A DNA stretch of 8,308 bases from Verrucomicrobiota bacterium (GTDB taxonomy: Bacteria > Verrucomicrobiota > Verrucomicrobiia > Chthoniobacterales > UBA10450). Shown here piece after piece: positions 1 through 6,438 of the stretch. The notes below the pieces were generated by a model. The model was given only the letters and a program-made list of their open reading frames with translations. It was not told the origin of the DNA and did not search any database. The DNA lies in NCBI GenBank assembly GCA_003219095.1, contig QHPM01000192.1, forward strand, positions 1-8,308. The letters run 5' to 3'. How positions within the stretch are numbered: the first letter of the stretch is position 1; each line of letters begins with the position of its first letter. Both the position numbers and the translations under genes were made by a program.

Positions 1-320
1 GCAGAGATGCTCGCTCCATTCGTCCACGGATAAAGCTGCGATAAACCAAGAAGGTTGGGCGCGAACAAAAGAGCGAGAATCGGCAGTGTGCCGATAGCTG
101 CTTCAAAGAATCGGCGGATTGGATAACCCCATTTTCCGCCGGTTAGATGATGGATCATCAAAAACCCAAAACATCCCAATGCAATGCCGAGCCAAAACAA
201 GAGTCCAAAAAGATAAGAAAGAAAAAAATCGCGTGGCTCAATCACCCACCCAGCTGCGCACGCAATCAGGCCCGCGATTCCAATTGCAAAGGACCATCGG
301 GATAGTGGGGAGAGCGGCAT
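1..320 (-). CDS. actF: Alternative complex III subunit ActF, NrfD-like membrane protein (N-terminal part, cut by window edge)
   Basis: This is an open frame from an ATG at 320 to the window edge: 106 codons with no stop, so the 3' end lies outside. I translated it by hand; it begins MPLSPLSRWSFAIGIAG. Hydrophobic stretches at about residues 9-27, 33-58 and 72-93 are membrane helices. The 'FWLGIALGCFGFLMIHHLTGG' type segment with the HH pair near residues 57-58, followed by 'KWGYPIRRFFEA' and 'LYPW', is the signature I know from ActF, the second NrfD-like quinol-binding subunit of alternative complex III. It starts only 2 nt after the actE stop, the expected order E then F. Role by family: a membrane subunit thought to help form a quinol-binding site. 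Identity is well supported by both sequence and context; length and later helices cannot be judged here. Confidence 0.9.
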   Translation of the reverse strand, partial: MPLSPLSRWSFAIGIAGLIACAAGWVIEPRDFFLSYLFGLLFWLGIALGCFGFLMIHHLTGGKWGYPIRRFFEAAIGTLPILALLFAPNLLGLSQLYPWTNGASIS

Positions 321-322
321 CT

Positions 323-895
323 TTATTTCGGCGCAGCTTCCAATTTGTTTCGCGCGTCAGCCGGCAAATCGGCGGGCTTGGAATTCTGACTTAATTGCAA
401 TGCGCGAATGTATGCGGCGATCGCCCAGCGATCGCGCGGCTCAACCTGTGTGGCGTACGACGCCATCGCGCCGTAGCCATTGGTCATCACGTCAAAAAAA
501 TGACCGAGCGGCGCATTGCGCAGTCGCTCGAGATGATAGGATGGCGGTAACGGAAAACCACGCTGCACCACCACCCCCTGACCATCTCCTAGTCGGCCAT
601 GACATTCCGAGCAAAAGGCATCGAATCGTTCGCGACCGCGCACGAGCAATTCAGGCGTGAGTTTCAGTGGCAATTGCGTCACATAAACGCCATTCCTTAA
701 GCCAGTGGAGAAAGCCTCGCCTTCGAGAGCGTTTTCTCGTGCGACGGTGTGCCGCGGCAGCGAACGGGCATTCGTTCCATCCTTGAAGAACTCGCTTTCT
801 GAAAAAGGTTTCGCCCGCGGTTGATTCATCATATCGCGGCGACAGGCGACGAGTCCTACTACGCAAAAGATCGACAGATAGAAAGACGCGTTCAT
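323..895 (-). CDS. actE: Alternative complex III subunit ActE, monoheme cytochrome c lipoprotein
   Basis: The product has 190 residues. The N-terminus is a short hydrophobic signal ending in a lipobox-like VGLVAC with Cys18, so the mature protein is probably lipid-anchored on the periplasmic face. One heme c motif, CSECH, lies at residues 95-99. A likely distal axial ligand is Met144 in 'GYGAMASYA', the usual arrangement of a class I cytochrome c domain. The segment between lipobox and heme motif ('MMNQPRAKPFSESEFF' onwards) is typical of the ActE family. The ATG at 895 overlaps the actD stop as ATGA, which fixes the start and implies translational coupling; actF follows after 2 nt. Its role by family is to carry electrons at the periplasmic side of ACIII. 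The C-terminal ~20 residues after 'IRALQLSQ' are a low-complexity tail. Confidence 0.95.
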   Translation of the reverse strand: MNASFYLSIFCVVGLVACRRDMMNQPRAKPFSESEFFKDGTNARSLPRHTVARENALEGEAFSTGLRNGVYVTQLPLKLTPELLVRGRERFDAFCSECHGRLGDGQGVVVQRGFPLPPSYHLERLRNAPLGHFFDVMTNGYGAMASYATQVEPRDRWAIAAYIRALQLSQNSKPADLPADARNKLEAAPK

Positions 896-1425
896 TTCGG
901 GACCTCCGCTACCCGCAATGGCTGTAGGCTCTCCAAGAATTCGCGCGTCCTTGCCGGATCGAACGCAGGATCGCGCGTCTCAATGCACAAAAAGAATCGG
1001 TCCTGTGATGCGCGCTCAAAGTCCGGCAGGTTGAACATCGGATGATACGGTCGCGGCAATCCACTGCTAGCGAGGGCTCCGAAGAATGCGGTCAATCCCG
1101 CGCAGAGCACAGTCAGTTCAAACGTGATCGGGATAAATGAAGGCCAGCTATGCATCGGCCGTCCCCCGATGTTAATAGGGTAGCTGACCATGTTTGCGTA
1201 CCACTGCATGTAATAGGCGCCGGCGCCGCCAATGATTCCGCCGAGCAAAACCAGCAGCGGAATACGATTCTTTTTCCCGAGCGCATCGGCCAAGCCCTCG
1301 ATGGGAAAGGGCGCGAAACCGTCCATCTTGCGGTAGCCTACTGCGAAAGCCTTCTCCGCCGCGCGAAAGAGTTCATCATGCGTTTGGAATTCCGCAGCCA
1401 GGCCAAAAAGATTTTTGTCGCTCAT
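892..1425 (-). CDS. actD: Alternative complex III subunit ActD (DUF3341 membrane protein)
   Basis: The product has 177 residues. I chose the ATG at 1425 because it overlaps the actC stop as ATGA and the protein then starts MSDKNLFGLAAEF, as DUF3341 proteins do. The open frame continues upstream to 1584, but that extension lies wholly inside actC and does not look like this family. Cytosolic-type N-domain 'FRAAEKAFAVGYRKMDGFAPFP' (about 20-41) is followed by two membrane helices at about 55-75 and 97-120, with 'HSWPSFIPITFELTVL' between, then a conserved soluble tail with 'LPRPYHPMFN' and 'DRFFL'. This architecture matches ActD of ACIII, a structural subunit that binds no known cofactor and packs next to ActC. 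The actE start overlaps its stop by 4 nt. Confidence 0.95.
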   Translation of the reverse strand: MSDKNLFGLAAEFQTHDELFRAAEKAFAVGYRKMDGFAPFPIEGLADALGKKNRIPLLVLLGGIIGGAGAYYMQWYANMVSYPINIGGRPMHSWPSFIPITFELTVLCAGLTAFFGALASSGLPRPYHPMFNLPDFERASQDRFFLCIETRDPAFDPARTREFLESLQPLRVAEVPK

Positions 1426-2846
1426 GCGGTCGTCGCCTTTTGCGGTTCTGCCACCAGCTCGCGTGATTCCGAGATCGCGATCATCGGGAGGAATCGAACG
1501 AACAAAAACAACAGGGTCAGAAACAATCCGATGCTGCCAAAGAGAGTCGCCCAATCCCAAACCGTCGGAAAAAACATTCCCCACGACGACGGCACGAAAT
1601 CGCGATGCAAACTCGTAACGACAATGACGAATCTCTCAATCCACATCCCGAGATTGATCGCCAACGCGACTAAAAAAAGTGCAACCAGATTTCGCCGGAT
1701 GCGCGCGGACCAAAGCGCTTGCGGCACCAACACGTTGAAAAACATCAGTGCCCAAAAAATCCAGCCGTACGGACCAAACGCGCGATTAGTCATCATGTAT
1801 TGATCGAAAATGTCCCCGCTATACCAGGACATGAACGCCTCGATGAAATAGCCGTAGGCGACGATCAATCCGGTCACGAGCATCACGTTCGCCATGTTGT
1901 TGAAATGGCGCAGCGTGATCAGATTCTCGAGCCGGTAAATTTTTCGCACGGGAATCACGATGGTCAGCACCATTGCGAAGCCGGAGTAAATTGCGCCGGC
2001 GACAAAGTAGGGCGGAAACATTGTCGAATGCCAACCGGGGACTTGGGCAACAGCGAAATCGAGGCTGACCACGCTGTGCACGGAGAGCACAAGCGGTGTC
2101 GCCAGTCCGGCCAGGAGCAGATACGCGATCTGGTGCCGTTGCCAATGCGCGGCGGAATTGCGCCAGCCGAGCGCGAGCACGCCGTAAAATATTTTCTGCC
2201 AATTTTTCCTGGCGCGATCGCGCACGGTCGCAAGATCAGGGATCAAACCGAGAAACCAGAAGAGGAGCGAGACGGTGAAATAAGTGCCGACCGCAAAAAC
2301 GTCCCACACCAGCGGGCTGCGAAATTGCGGCCACATGCCCATGGTGTCGGGATAGGGAAGGAGCCAGTAGAAAACCCATGGACGTCCCAGATGCAGCAGT
2401 GGAAAAAGACCGGCGCAAGCGATCGCAAAAAGCGTCATCGCTTCGGCGAAACGATTGATCGCAGTGCGCCAATGCTGAAACATCAAAAGCAGGATCGCGG
2501 AAATGAAGGTTCCGGCGTGAGCGATCCCGATCCACCACACGAAATTTACAATCGCAAATCCCCACGCGACCGGAATATTGACTCCCCAAATCCCAACTCC
2601 GCGGATGAGCAGCCACGCGACGGCAAAGAAAAAAACCATGAGCAAAGCGAACGCAACGGTGAATCCGATCCACCACGGCCGCGGTTGTCGATCTTGCAAC
2701 ACGACGGAGCCGATCGTCTGATTGACGGTCTCGAACGTTTGCTCGCCGACGAGCAAATTCGTCGGGTACCCCAGTGGCGACACTTTTGCCTTAACCACAG
2801 AGGACACAGAGTTCGCAGAGACTTGTTTGGATTCGTTGCCATTCAT
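1422..2846 (-). CDS. actC: Alternative complex III subunit ActC, NrfD/PsrC-like quinol-binding membrane protein
   Basis: The product has 474 residues, with about ten hydrophobic segments between residues 57 and 455. Family hallmarks include 'SPLGYPTNLLVGEQTF' (23-38), 'NFVWWIGIAHAGT' (101-113), 'INRFAEAMT' (130-138), 'LHLGRPW' (151-157), 'SVHSVVSLDFA' (255-265), 'PGWHSTMFPPYFVAGA' (270-285) and 'WIERFVIVVTSLHRDF' (402-417). The fold is that of NrfD/PsrC, whose helices form a quinol site on the periplasmic side; in ACIII this subunit is the main candidate for quinol oxidation next to the ActB Fe-S clusters. Start: the only upstream ATG is at 2846, but residues 1-18 are encoded by the inverted repeat at 2791-2877. 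A GTG at 2783 has an AAGG 5 nt before it and would give a 453-residue protein beginning right at the conserved SPLGYPTN. Both starts are possible; the family itself is not in doubt. Confidence 0.95.
   Translation of the reverse strand: MNGNESKQVSANSVSSVVKAKVSPLGYPTNLLVGEQTFETVNQTIGSVVLQDRQPRPWWIGFTVAFALLMVFFFAVAWLLIRGVGIWGVNIPVAWGFAIVNFVWWIGIAHAGTFISAILLLMFQHWRTAINRFAEAMTLFAIACAGLFPLLHLGRPWVFYWLLPYPDTMGMWPQFRSPLVWDVFAVGTYFTVSLLFWFLGLIPDLATVRDRARKNWQKIFYGVLALGWRNSAAHWQRHQIAYLLLAGLATPLVLSVHSVVSLDFAVAQVPGWHSTMFPPYFVAGAIYSGFAMVLTIVIPVRKIYRLENLITLRHFNNMANVMLVTGLIVAYGYFIEAFMSWYSGDIFDQYMMTNRAFGPYGWIFWALMFFNVLVPQALWSARIRRNLVALFLVALAINLGMWIERFVIVVTSLHRDFVPSSWGMFFPTVWDWATLFGSIGLFLTLLFLFVRFLPMIAISESRELVAEPQKATTA
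2789..2792 (-). promoter_or_regulatory. Possible ribosome binding site AAGG for an internal GTG start of actC
   Basis: On the minus strand the sequence reads TTAAGGCAAAAGTGTCGCCA. AAGG is separated by five bases from the GTG at 2783-2781, a good Shine-Dalgarno spacing. The ATG at 2846 instead has its GGAG only one base upstream (GGAGAATG), too close for normal use. This favours the GTG as the ancestral, perhaps still used, actC start. The two As of AAGG belong to the outer edge of the inverted repeat. Confidence 0.4.
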
Positions 2847-2877
2847 TCTCCGTGATCTCGGTGTCCTTTGTGGTTAA
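2791..2877. repeat. Inverted repeat of the 'CACAGAGGACACAGAG' family at the actB2/actC junction
   Basis: Two 30-bp arms, 2791-2820 and 2848-2877, are inverted copies of each other (25 of 30 positions match) around a 27-bp centre. Both arms begin at the outer edge with TTAACCACA and continue as a purine-biased GAGGACACNGAG motif. From memory, this kind of sequence recurs as a dispersed, non-coding-origin repeat in many environmental bacterial genomes, including Verrucomicrobiota. Here the right arm contains the actB2 stop codon (TAA, 2874-2876), the centre contains the ATG at 2846, and the left arm codes for the first residues of the longer actC. In mRNA it would form a strong hairpin between two cistrons of the operon. 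Confidence 0.8.
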
Positions 2878-4037
2878 CTTTCCGTCAGGCTACGATTCGG
2901 ATTGCACAATTTCGCAAGATAAGTTGTCCGCGGGCGTGTGTTTAATTCCGCGAGCATGCTGTAGTTGAGCGGGGAGCGTTTTAGTTTGGCGACGCGGCTG
3001 TTCGGATCGTGAATATTTCCGAAGACAATTGCTTCCGTCGGGCAGACTTGCGCGCAGGCTGGGACAACTTCCCCATCGCGGATTGCGCGATTTTCTAACT
3101 CGGCGCTGATTCGAGCTGTGTTGATTCGCTGAATGCAGTAAGTGCACTTTTCCATGACCCCGCGCGAACGCACCGTGACCTCTGTGTTTTTCACGAGTTT
3201 CTCGGTCGGACTCAACCCGCTGTTCAATTCGAGAAAGTTGAACCGCCGAACTTTGTAGGGGCAGTTGTTCGAACAATAGCGCGTGCCGATGCAGCGGTTG
3301 TAGACCTGCAAGTTTAACCCTTCAGCGTCATGCACGGTCGCGCCGACTGGACAGACCAGTTCACAAGGCGCGTGCTCGCAATGCATGCATGGCACCGGTT
3401 GATGCTCGAACCGGGGATTGTCGATCGTGCCGGATTCGTAGGTGTCGATGCGAATCCAGTGCATTTCCCGCCCGCGCGCGATCTGATCTTTGCCAACCAC
3501 CGGAATGTTGTTCTCGGCCTGGCACGCGATCGCGCACGCGCTGCAACCAATGCAGGCGCCGAGATCGATCACCATTCCCCAGGCGTAACCGCGATTTTCG
3601 AATTCATTTGGATGATACAGCGTCTCGTCATGCGCGGGTTCTTCTTCGGCTCGCGCGATTTGTTTTGGATGGGCGATAAATTCCGCGAGCGTTCCGCTTC
3701 TCAAAAAATCGCGTCCTTCCATCGCGTGATGATGCTGTGTAGTCGCGAACAAATGTTTGTCGCCGGTCTTGCGAATCGTTAGGCCTTCTCCGAACCAAAG
3801 TGCATCCGATGTCCGGAGCGCATAGGCATTGAAGCCCGCGCCTTTTCCAACGCGACCAGCTTCCGTGCGACCATAACCGAGATGCAGGGTGACGGAATTC
3901 TCCGCCTGGCCAGGTTGAATCCAAACCGGGGCTTTGAGTTTGCGTCCGCGAAATGCCAGCTCGACCACGTCTCCACTGTCGATCTTCTCCCGCGCCGCCA
4001 TTTGCGGACTAACAAGGGCCGCATTTTCCCGGGTCAA
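2874..4037 (-). CDS. actB2: Alternative complex III subunit ActB, iron-sulfur (C-terminal) part as a separate ORF
   Basis: The product has 387 residues. Residues 1-125 are the C-terminal Mo-cofactor-domain-like segment normally found in the middle of fused ActB ('SGDVVELAFRGRKLKAPVW', 'LHLGYGRTEAGRVGKGAGFNAYALRTSD', 'TTQHHHAMEGRD'). Residues 150-340 are an NrfC/PsrB-type ferredoxin domain with cysteines 162/165/168/172, 217/220/225/229, 249/255/259 and 298/301/328/332: three four-Cys sets for 4Fe-4S clusters and one CxxxxxCxxxCP set fitting the 3Fe-4S cluster of ACIII. It would pass electrons from quinol to the cytochromes. The start is a TTG overlapping the actB1 stop (TTGA), with no ATG or GTG upstream before the in-frame stop at 4101-4103. 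The frame upstream of the TTG still reads family-like (PRPFKKLTREN), so this is probably the downstream half of a broken fused actB. Confidence 0.9.
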   Translation of the reverse strand: MTRENAALVSPQMAAREKIDSGDVVELAFRGRKLKAPVWIQPGQAENSVTLHLGYGRTEAGRVGKGAGFNAYALRTSDALWFGEGLTIRKTGDKHLFATTQHHHAMEGRDFLRSGTLAEFIAHPKQIARAEEEPAHDETLYHPNEFENRGYAWGMVIDLGACIGCSACAIACQAENNIPVVGKDQIARGREMHWIRIDTYESGTIDNPRFEHQPVPCMHCEHAPCELVCPVGATVHDAEGLNLQVYNRCIGTRYCSNNCPYKVRRFNFLELNSGLSPTEKLVKNTEVTVRSRGVMEKCTYCIQRINTARISAELENRAIRDGEVVPACAQVCPTEAIVFGNIHDPNSRVAKLKRSPLNYSMLAELNTRPRTTYLAKLCNPNRSLTES

Positions 4038-5716
4038 TTTCTTGAACGGCCTCGGACTCGAAAAAGGAGCTCGAGGAACATAGGGTTGCGCCCTGTGCGT
4101 TCAGCGGAGATTTTCTCCGCTGTTTTAACTTCAGCGGAATGCAACTCCGCTGGGCGCACAGACTGAAAGTCTATGTTCCGAAACACACCGTCACTGAGTG
4201 CACGTCGCCAATCGTTCTCGAAATGCGGTGTTGGATTCGTTGATCGCCATGTCTCACGCACAATTTCGTAAGCGCTCCGCACCGGTCGCTCAATCAATGC
4301 GCCGATCATTTCGTCGCTGGAAATATTGGCGTAGAGCGGGTCGATCAAGGGCTGAACAATTGAAATCGAACCATCAAACGCCACAGCATCGCTCCATGAT
4401 TCCAAAAAGTGCGCGGCCGGGATTAACCAATGGCAAAGCCGCGATGTTTCATTGGCGTGCAGCGCGTGGTGGACGCTCACTTTCACTTTGGTGAGGGCGC
4501 TTGCGAAATCGAAATCAACTGGCGAATCGTAAACGGGGTTGCCGCCCAGAATGATCAGCAGCTCGACATCGCCGGTCTTCATATCACTGACGAGCTGGCC
4601 TAACGATTCCGTTTGGTTGTAGCCGCGATCAGTGATGGGGGGGCCGGCATCACCGCTGCCAGCTACAGCTGAGTTGCGCGCGATTGTCGATCCAACACTT
4701 CCAAGTTGATCGTTAATCTTGGCGATGAGGTCGTGAACTTCAATGGGTTGTCCGTTGCCGGTGATCACGATGCTTGCCCCGCGATTTGCAACGAGATCGT
4801 TTGCCGCGGTTTGAATCCACGGCTCGAAAGTTACCAACTCGTCAGGCAACGGTGCAGATCGAGGCGACGCGCTAATTCTCACCGCGAGTTCTTTAGCAAG
4901 TGCACGGATATTGCGCGCGGCTATCGCGATTCTATGATCGGCATTTGCGCCGGTTAGGGTCGGCGTCGGCTCCGCGACATAAAGACGGCTCATCCTCGCG
5001 CTCGTCGGATCGGCAACTCTTCTTGCCAAGGCAAAATCGCGCGCGTAACGCAGCGCCGCCGGATGCATGAAAAGAAAGTCCGAGTCGAGCGCGACGATTA
5101 CTTTTGCTTTGGTGAAATCATAGACGACGACTTCGCCATTGATAGAATCGGGACCGATCGGGTTCCATCGATGCCATTTCGCGTTGGGAAATCTTTTCAG
5201 AACTGCCTGCAACTGCGCGATCAGCGTCGGCGACCTGATTGTATCAGTGAGAATATGGATGCCAGCGCCAGCATTTGATTGTTGGGCGGCGAGGGCAACA
5301 TCGACATCCTGCAGAAAATCGTTCCAAGTGCTGATGTTCTCGCCTCGCATAACCTCTTGGGCGCGGTCCGGATCATAAAGGCCGAGCAAATCGGCCTGCG
5401 CCCAGATGGTCGTCGCCCCGAGACTGGCGGGATGGTCCGGATTGCCTTCAATTTTGACGGGACGGCCTTCACGACTTGTTACGATGATTCCCTGCGCATA
5501 ACCATTGCAGGTGGTCGCGGTGGCGAAGTGAAGCGGTTTGCCCGGAACCATTCCTTCCGGTTGCTTTACGTACGGAACGATTTTCTCGATCGGTTGCTTT
5601 GTGCACGCGCCGACTCCGGCGAGTGCGAGCGAAGCGCCGGCTAAACGCAAAAACTCGCGCCGGCTGAGCTCGTCAGGCCATTCACTCGCGCCCTCGGCAA
5701 ACTCGTCGCTTTTCAC
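4034..5716 (-). CDS. actB1: Alternative complex III subunit ActB, molybdopterin-oxidoreductase-like part (Tat substrate)
   Basis: The product has 560 residues from the GTG at 5716, chosen because it overlaps the actA stop as GTGA; a TTG at 5734 would add six residues. A twin-arginine signal SRREFLRL (18-25) and hydrophobic stretch end at a Cys (38) in GVGAC, so it is exported folded through Tat and possibly lipidated. Family motifs include 'EKIVPYVKQPEGMVPG', 'EGNPDHPASLG' (about 90-100) and 'ILGGNPVYDSPVDF', then 'HWLIPAAHFLESWSDA'. The fold is that of the molybdopterin oxidoreductase large subunit, but in characterised ACIII it binds no molybdenum. Residues ~513-548 are not family sequence: they are encoded by the palindromic element at 4075-4179, after which 12 out-of-frame residues (ending RVRGRSRN) precede the stop. 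The N-terminus before 'EGASEW' also looks shorter than in ActB proteins I recall. Confidence 0.92.
   Translation of the reverse strand: MKSDEFAEGASEWPDELSRREFLRLAGASLALAGVGACTKQPIEKIVPYVKQPEGMVPGKPLHFATATTCNGYAQGIIVTSREGRPVKIEGNPDHPASLGATTIWAQADLLGLYDPDRAQEVMRGENISTWNDFLQDVDVALAAQQSNAGAGIHILTDTIRSPTLIAQLQAVLKRFPNAKWHRWNPIGPDSINGEVVVYDFTKAKVIVALDSDFLFMHPAALRYARDFALARRVADPTSARMSRLYVAEPTPTLTGANADHRIAIAARNIRALAKELAVRISASPRSAPLPDELVTFEPWIQTAANDLVANRGASIVITGNGQPIEVHDLIAKINDQLGSVGSTIARNSAVAGSGDAGPPITDRGYNQTESLGQLVSDMKTGDVELLIILGGNPVYDSPVDFDFASALTKVKVSVHHALHANETSRLCHWLIPAAHFLESWSDAVAFDGSISIVQPLIDPLYANISSDEMIGALIERPVRSAYEIVRETWRSTNPTPHFENDWRRALSDGVFRNIDFQSVRPAELHSAEVKTAEKISAERTGRNPMFLELLFRVRGRSRN
4075..4179. 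repeat. 105-bp palindromic element with perfect 9-bp terminal inverted repeats, inside actB
   Basis: Ends are GGAACATAG (4075-4083) and CTATGTTCC (4171-4179), an exact inverted pair. A second pair follows after nine non-matching bases on each side: CTGTGCG (4093-4099) and CGCACAG (4155-4161). Each nine-base gap forms part of its own small hairpin: AGGG-TTGCG-CCCT on the left and AGACT-GAA-AGTCT (4160-4172) on the right. The centre holds two more hairpins with a shared stem: CAGCGGAGA-TTT-TCTCCGCTG (4102-4122) and CAGCGGA...TCCGCTG (4132-4152). There is no ORF for a transposase. It resembles the short, cloverleaf-like mobile repeats of PVC genomes that leave 'DFQSV' peptides in proteins (recalled, not searched). 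Read on the minus strand it codes for NIDFQSVRPAELHSAE and onward in ActB1. Confidence 0.85.
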
Positions 5717-6372
5717 CGGTGACAGGTGCCACAATTCGTCAGGCGGCCACTGGTATCGATCTGATATTGCGCGACGAGTTGAAAGCCGTCGACCGATTGA
5801 CTTCGAGATGATTGCCAGTCCATGTCGTAAATCTTCTCCTGCGGCCTAACGAATCTTTGCGGCGCGCGGTGACATTCGAGACACCATTTCATGTAAAGCG
5901 TATTCACCCGCCACGTGATCGGCATTTGATCGATACGGCCATGGCAGGTGGAACAGCCGAGTCCCTTTGCGACATGGATGCTGTGATCGAAATAAACGTA
6001 ATCGGGCAAATCGTGCACACGGGTCCATTTCAGGGGCATATTCGTGGCAAGACTTTCCCGCACCGGCGCGAGGACCGGCGCATCGTTAAAAATCTGCGAA
6101 TGACAAGTCATGCACGTTTCGCTGGTGGGCATGCCGGCGAACCGCGATTTCTCAACGGAGTTATGGCAGTAGCGGCAATCGATTCCGTCGTCGCCAACGT
6201 GATGTTTGTGACTGAAGGGAACAGGTTGATCAAAGGGTACAGCGACATAAGTAGTGTAAGGCGACCAAAAAATTTCCGAAGTCGCCCAGCCTCCCCCGCA
6301 AACCAAAATTACCGCGCCAAAAATAATGACCCGTGAATAAACATTCGCGCGCGGCGAAAAGAGCTGAGACAT
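5713..6372 (-). CDS. actA: Alternative complex III subunit ActA, membrane-anchored pentaheme cytochrome c
   Basis: The product has 219 residues. One hydrophobic segment at about 13-31 acts as an uncleaved membrane anchor or signal. Five heme c attachment motifs follow: CRYCH (66-70), CMTCH (87-91), CSTCH (140-144), CLECH (164-168) and CGTCH (214-218). Extra histidines such as those in 'FSHKHH' (53-58) and 'FDHSIHV' (128-134) are probable axial ligands for bis-His hemes. Five hemes, this length and the leading position in the operon are characteristic of ActA, the cytochrome c3-like subunit that forms the periplasmic heme wire of ACIII. The last heme motif is only one residue from the C-terminus, as usual for the family. 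The stop overlaps the actB1 GTG by 4 nt. The start ATG at 6372 lacks a strong Shine-Dalgarno sequence at normal distance. Confidence 0.96.
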   Translation of the reverse strand: MSQLFSPRANVYSRVIIFGAVILVCGGGWATSEIFWSPYTTYVAVPFDQPVPFSHKHHVGDDGIDCRYCHNSVEKSRFAGMPTSETCMTCHSQIFNDAPVLAPVRESLATNMPLKWTRVHDLPDYVYFDHSIHVAKGLGCSTCHGRIDQMPITWRVNTLYMKWCLECHRAPQRFVRPQEKIYDMDWQSSRSQSVDGFQLVAQYQIDTSGRLTNCGTCHR

Positions 6373-6379
6373 GAAGATT

Positions 6380-6401
6380 TATGCTTTCTTCTCAAAGCAT
6401 A
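6380..6401. promoter_or_regulatory. Perfect inverted repeat in the divergent actA / kinase intergenic region
   Basis: TATGCTTT (6380-6387) and AAAGCATA (6394-6401) are exact inverted arms of 8 bp around a 6-nt centre, CTTCTC. It lies 7 bp upstream of the actA ATG in the only gap between the divergent genes. On the actA strand the loop reads GAGAAG, a weak Shine-Dalgarno-like sequence 15 nt before the ATG, so the hairpin would hold it in a loop. TATGCT also resembles a -10 hexamer on both strands, but I see no convincing -35. It could be an operator, a 5' leader hairpin or chance. The remaining intergenic bases, 6402-6438, hold nothing else that I recognise. Confidence 0.35.
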
Positions 6402-6438
6402 CATCGCACGCGCAATCGAGTTGAGCCGTTTGCAGTCT

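Noticed and set aside
1426..1584. Upstream extension of actD to a start at 1584
   Set aside because: The added 53 residues lie wholly within actC in another frame and are unlike DUF3341; the ATGA overlap at 1422-1425 gives a better start.
1150..1803. Plus-strand open frame of 217 codons across the actC/actD junction
   Set aside because: It spans two well-supported minus-strand genes and shows no recognisable domain or ribosome binding site.
1719..2855. Long plus-strand open frame of 378 codons opposite actC
   Set aside because: Its His/Arg/Glu/Gln-rich, domainless product is the expected antisense shadow of a membrane-protein gene in this GC range; actC matches a known family over its full length.
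3330..3782. Plus-strand open frame of 150 codons opposite actB2
   Set aside because: It is the antisense of the conserved ferredoxin-type Cys region; composition is of a shadow frame.
5379..5397. Perfect 7-bp hairpin AGGCCGA-GCAAA-TCGGCCT
   Set aside because: It lies within the conserved 'QADLLGLYDPDRA' coding region of actB1, with no T-tract or junction; most likely chance.
4034..5716. actB1 as an active molybdenum enzyme
   Set aside because: The Mo-oxidoreductase fold is present, but in characterised ACIII this subunit carries no Mo cofactor, and the operon context is unambiguous.
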